Of a stretch of 64,000 bases of DNA, positions 60,753-64,000 are shown piece after piece; position 1 is the stretch's first letter, and each line of letters starts with the position of its first letter. The notes beneath the pieces were generated by a model. The model saw only the letters and a program-made list of their open reading frames with translations, did not search any database and was not told the DNA's origin. The stretch lies in assembly GCA_021018815.1 (NCBI GenBank), contig JAITYX010000021.1, forward strand, positions 4,493,001 to 4,557,000. Reading direction: 5' to 3'. Source of the stretch: Talinum fruticosum (taxonomy: Eukaryota; Streptophyta; Magnoliopsida; Caryophyllales; Talinaceae). The position numbers and the translations under genes were made by a program.

Positions 60753-63593
60753 GATCACGTTTTTTCCTTTAAAAAATTATAAATACCGATATAAATGTAA
60801 TTTTAAATGGTCTTATTTTAAAAAATTGCATATAAGTTAATTAGTTTATTTATTTAAGAATTTGTAGATCGCACAACGTTCAAACTTAAAAAATCAGCTT
60901 CATAAAGCTAACGTTAACTACTAAGATCACTCAATCTTTAAAAAAGTCACTTGTATAAAAATCCATACGGAGTAACTAATATTTTATGACTTATATAGTA
61001 TTAATTAATACTTAATTAATTATTATATATCTTTTATTACTATAAATTAATTATTTACATCATGTCAGTTTAGATATTAATTACTGTTTAGAATTTTCAC
61101 ATAATTTTACACCCAAAAAAATTTAAATATTACTGTAATAATAATTAGAAACACGATTCGCATTCATGATAATTACGGACATAAATTTTGAGAATGTATT
61201 TAAAAGAAGCACGTACTATTGACAAGAACTTATTTTGAACTAATAGGTTTTAAAACAAGCATGTTTTCATATTTATTTTCCTTTTTTATTAGAGTTTATT
61301 TTTCACTCTTGTTAACGTAATAATATATTTCATTCTTCCCTTAAAGATCTTTCTATGCATTAACATTATTTTTGTCCAAATTAGCTTCCATAAAAGCTCA
61401 TTACATGCTATTTTAATTAATTATAGTTCATTTTTTTCGCTAAGTCAATCATCCGTCAGCTAAAAAGAAGTTCCTTAAAGTGTCGGTTTTTTCTATCTAG
61501 GAAGAAAGTAATAGAACGGAAGAAATAATATTTTTTAAAATTTTTTACAAACCTAACACTTTAAAAAGAAAAAAATTACACACGAAACTATAAATAGGGT
61601 GTTGAACCACGACAAGATGGTAGGTAATTAGGTACACCTTCGTACAATTAGCAAATAAAACTTCTTCCATGTTATTTTATTTTGACTACATACGCAATTT
61701 TGGGGCATTTGTCTTTGGTTATTATTTTTTGTTTCGAATACCTACTTAGGCTTCTTTCCATCAAAGCTAAAATTCCAAATCAAACTTCATGCTTTATAAT
61801 AAGTTTGATGAGAGTTTCTTTCTCATATTTTGTTTTTTTTTTTTTAATTATACGTTTTGAAAATTATCGACATCTTTGATGTACCTATATTTTTTCTCAC
61901 TATGACAAACTTTTGTTGTTAGGATGAGAGAAAAATCTTTACTAATAGTTTAAAATAATGGACGAAGGTGCAGTCTAAGTTTTACAATTTAAAACAACTC
62001 TATAATTATATGAACATTTTTAGATTTGAAGTACGAACCGAAGTTACATATACCAAAAAAATGAACGGCAATAGAACAACCTAATATTATCATTATTAAA
62101 AGAATAATGTAATTCCTAGATTAATTATAGGTGATGCACATGGTACTTTAGGCAAAAAAAGGCACCACCCATATAAAAAGATTATCCTAAGATCCTACAT
62201 GATTAAATTAATTAAACAGCCTTTTATTTCCTATTGCACGAGTGGATTTGATGAGTGGCTCAAAAGCATCAATTAATTTTTAATTATCTAAAAATCAATT
62301 ACAAGTTCTTGGGCTTCTCTGCTGTGGGCATAGGTAGGATATGGACAGAATTTGGGTCAAACTTAGATGCAATATATAATACTATAATTAAGCATCTTCA
62401 CCACTAATTACTAATTAATCCCATCTTATTTTTATATTTTACTGTTTCTTGATAGGATTAATTATATTAATTAGCTCATATAAGAGCCTTTTGTAGTGTG
62501 AGTTTAATTATGTCCCATTATCATCACCATCTTCCCACCATGGCCACCACTGATCTTAACCACCCTAATCTCCTCCAAAAACCATGATTAAGGCAACTAA
62601 GCTTTGTGTTAATGTTTTCTAAATATGCTAATTGACAAGTACACTTTAATTAATATCTTAATGTAAGCTGAAAGCAACGAGCCGAGTGTGACACTAATCA
62701 AGTTTTAAACTTAAATAACTATAATTAAAACATAATTTACGCGAAGAATACTCTAGTATAATTAAATCAAATCTAATTTCCTAAATTTCTTTCTCGGAAG
62801 TTGATCCTCTTTATTGTTGGAGTAGAGCTACTAGAGAACTCTGATATCATAGATTTTTTTGTTTATACGATTGATACTTGAAATCTTATTTTAAAAAAAT
62901 AGATTTTAAATCGTTTTAATTCTTCTCAAACTGTGAGCGTCTAAGGTAAGATAAGTGATAAGCGGTTAATAAATGTTGAAATAATTGTTAATGAAAATTA
63001 ATATAGGAAATGGGGCCCAGAGTATAATGAATTAGAGGCAAGTACATGGTATAGAATTTTTAATTAAGAAGCCTCGTGCGCACCCATTTTGCAATATGGA
63101 AGTAAATAAACAAAACGCCCCCATCGAGCCTCCTTGAGACACTTGGCGGCTCATGTACCGAGAGGCTGCACTTTCGCAAGGTCCTTCTTGGTTGGGATCT
63201 ACAATTATTTTAAGGTGTTAAAGTCGATATAAATATAAAATTTACTAATAAGAGTGTTTTCTAAAGGTGAAGTATAAAAGTCCATATATTAATAATAACT
63301 TTTGGTTTGAATCTCGAGTAACAATATTTGAAAACTTAATTAAAGTCTATTTCACTTTATATGAAAAATAAAATATATTTATATTTTTTATATTTTTTAT
63401 GTTCGTTTATATTCGTTAGTTTCTTTATTTAACAACTCTTTTTGTTTGTTTATGTTCATTTATGCTCCTTTATTTTCATTTATATTTGTTTCTGTTTGTA
63501 TTTGTATTTATGCGCGTTTTTGTATATAATTTCGAACAGCACCTTTAATTTAGACAAACAATTTGTACATGTACAAGAAGCTTTGCAACAATA
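60753..63593. other. AT-rich intergenic DNA
   Basis: No gene. A 15-codon frame near 62539 (MATTDLNHPNLLQKP) follows a more conserved-looking, less repetitive stretch (62130-62600), but it is too short to call. The remainder is low-complexity sequence. Confidence 0.4.
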
Positions 63594-63595
63594 TA

Positions 63596-63849
63596 CTTTC
63601 TTCGTTTCACAATACTCATCGCTTTTAGACTGTGAGAAAATACCAAGAAAACTCAAAATTCATGACGAAATTTGTGTAAAAAGATCAAGTCGTACAAACT
63701 TTCATTGAAAATGAAAAAGGGGTGAAAAAAATTAATAAGGACAAATTGGCAAACTAACCGCTAATATGTCATTGGGATTGAAAAACTAAAGATTTATGAA
63801 ATGAAAAAATTTGTTAAAATGATCGATATATATTGTGAAACAGAGGAAG
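63596..63849. mobile_element. Family A MITE
   Basis: The ends CTTTCTTCGTTTCACAATAC and, complemented, CTTCCTCTGTTTCACAATAT are inverted and flanked by TA (63594-63595 and 63850-63851). The core has TTCATTGAAAATGAAAAAG and AATATGTCATTGGGATTG as in 47699 and 30598. It is the copy with the best-preserved termini. Confidence 0.85.
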
Positions 63850-64000
63850 TATGTCATTAACCGTTTGTATAATCGGATCAATAGTGATAGGTTAAATAAC
63901 CCACAACATACAAAAAAACCAAAGCAAAGTAGTGGTCATTAAACAAAAGATATTAATGCTAAACAAGTTGTTCAATAAACAAAAATATCAACCACTAAAC

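Noticed and set aside
62539..62586. 15-codon ORF MATTDLNHPNLLQKP
   Set aside because: Too short to support, with no visible core promoter at the right distance and no recognised family.
1..64000. CRISPR arrays, operons, phage or bacterial systems
   Set aside because: Intron-containing plant genes and plant transposons show this is nuclear plant DNA. No regularly spaced identical repeats were seen.

Overview
The window is nuclear DNA from a flowering plant, most likely a core eudicot. It is AT-rich, it has long intergenic stretches full of small transposons and microsatellites, its genes have GT-AG introns, and its gene families are plant-specific. I cannot name the species from the sequence.

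Four protein-coding genes can be supported. Three are 3-ketoacyl-CoA synthase (KCS) genes of the KCS5/KCS6 (CER6/CUT1) type. They encode the condensing enzymes of very-long-chain fatty acid elongation that feeds cuticular wax. KCS copy 1 (12419-15401, + strand) has one intron and a two-helix N-terminus. Copies 2 (20740-22075) and 3 (28094-29415), both on the - strand, are intronless, close relatives of each other, and start with a shorter N-terminus. The fourth gene, at 55812-59367 (+), is a five-exon cytochrome P450 of the CYP735A type (cytokinin trans-hydroxylase). I see no pathway link between it and the KCS cluster.

The reading frames of all four genes are broken only inside homopolymer runs, and each break is a shortage of one base (two bases once). 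There are ten such sites. Everything around them is conserved, including catalytic residues. I read this as homopolymer under-calling in the assembly rather than decay, so the genes are annotated as probably intact.

Layout: 1-2.3 kb, transcript-like DNA without a recognisable protein; 3.9-5.1 kb, a short LINE stub with target-site duplication, a hAT-like element and a minisatellite; 7.4-10.8 kb, a complete-ended but internally deleted CACTA element; 11.4-11.9 kb, nested MITEs; 12.3-15.4 kb, KCS copy 1; 19.1 kb, a fragment of plastid ycf1; 20.7-22.1 kb, KCS copy 2; 22.8-23.9 kb, a long hairpin directly followed by a Copia-like solo LTR; 28.1-29.5 kb, KCS copy 3 with a G-quadruplex motif upstream; 30.5-31.7 kb, a second nested MITE pair and a LINE remnant; 32-50.7 kb, AT-rich DNA with MITEs and microsatellites; 50.8-52.9 kb, a short LTR retrotransposon that carries only gag (TR-GAG architecture); 53-54.1 kb, unidentified ORF fragments; 55.7-59.4 kb, CYP735A; then AT-rich DNA with one LINE remnant and one MITE.
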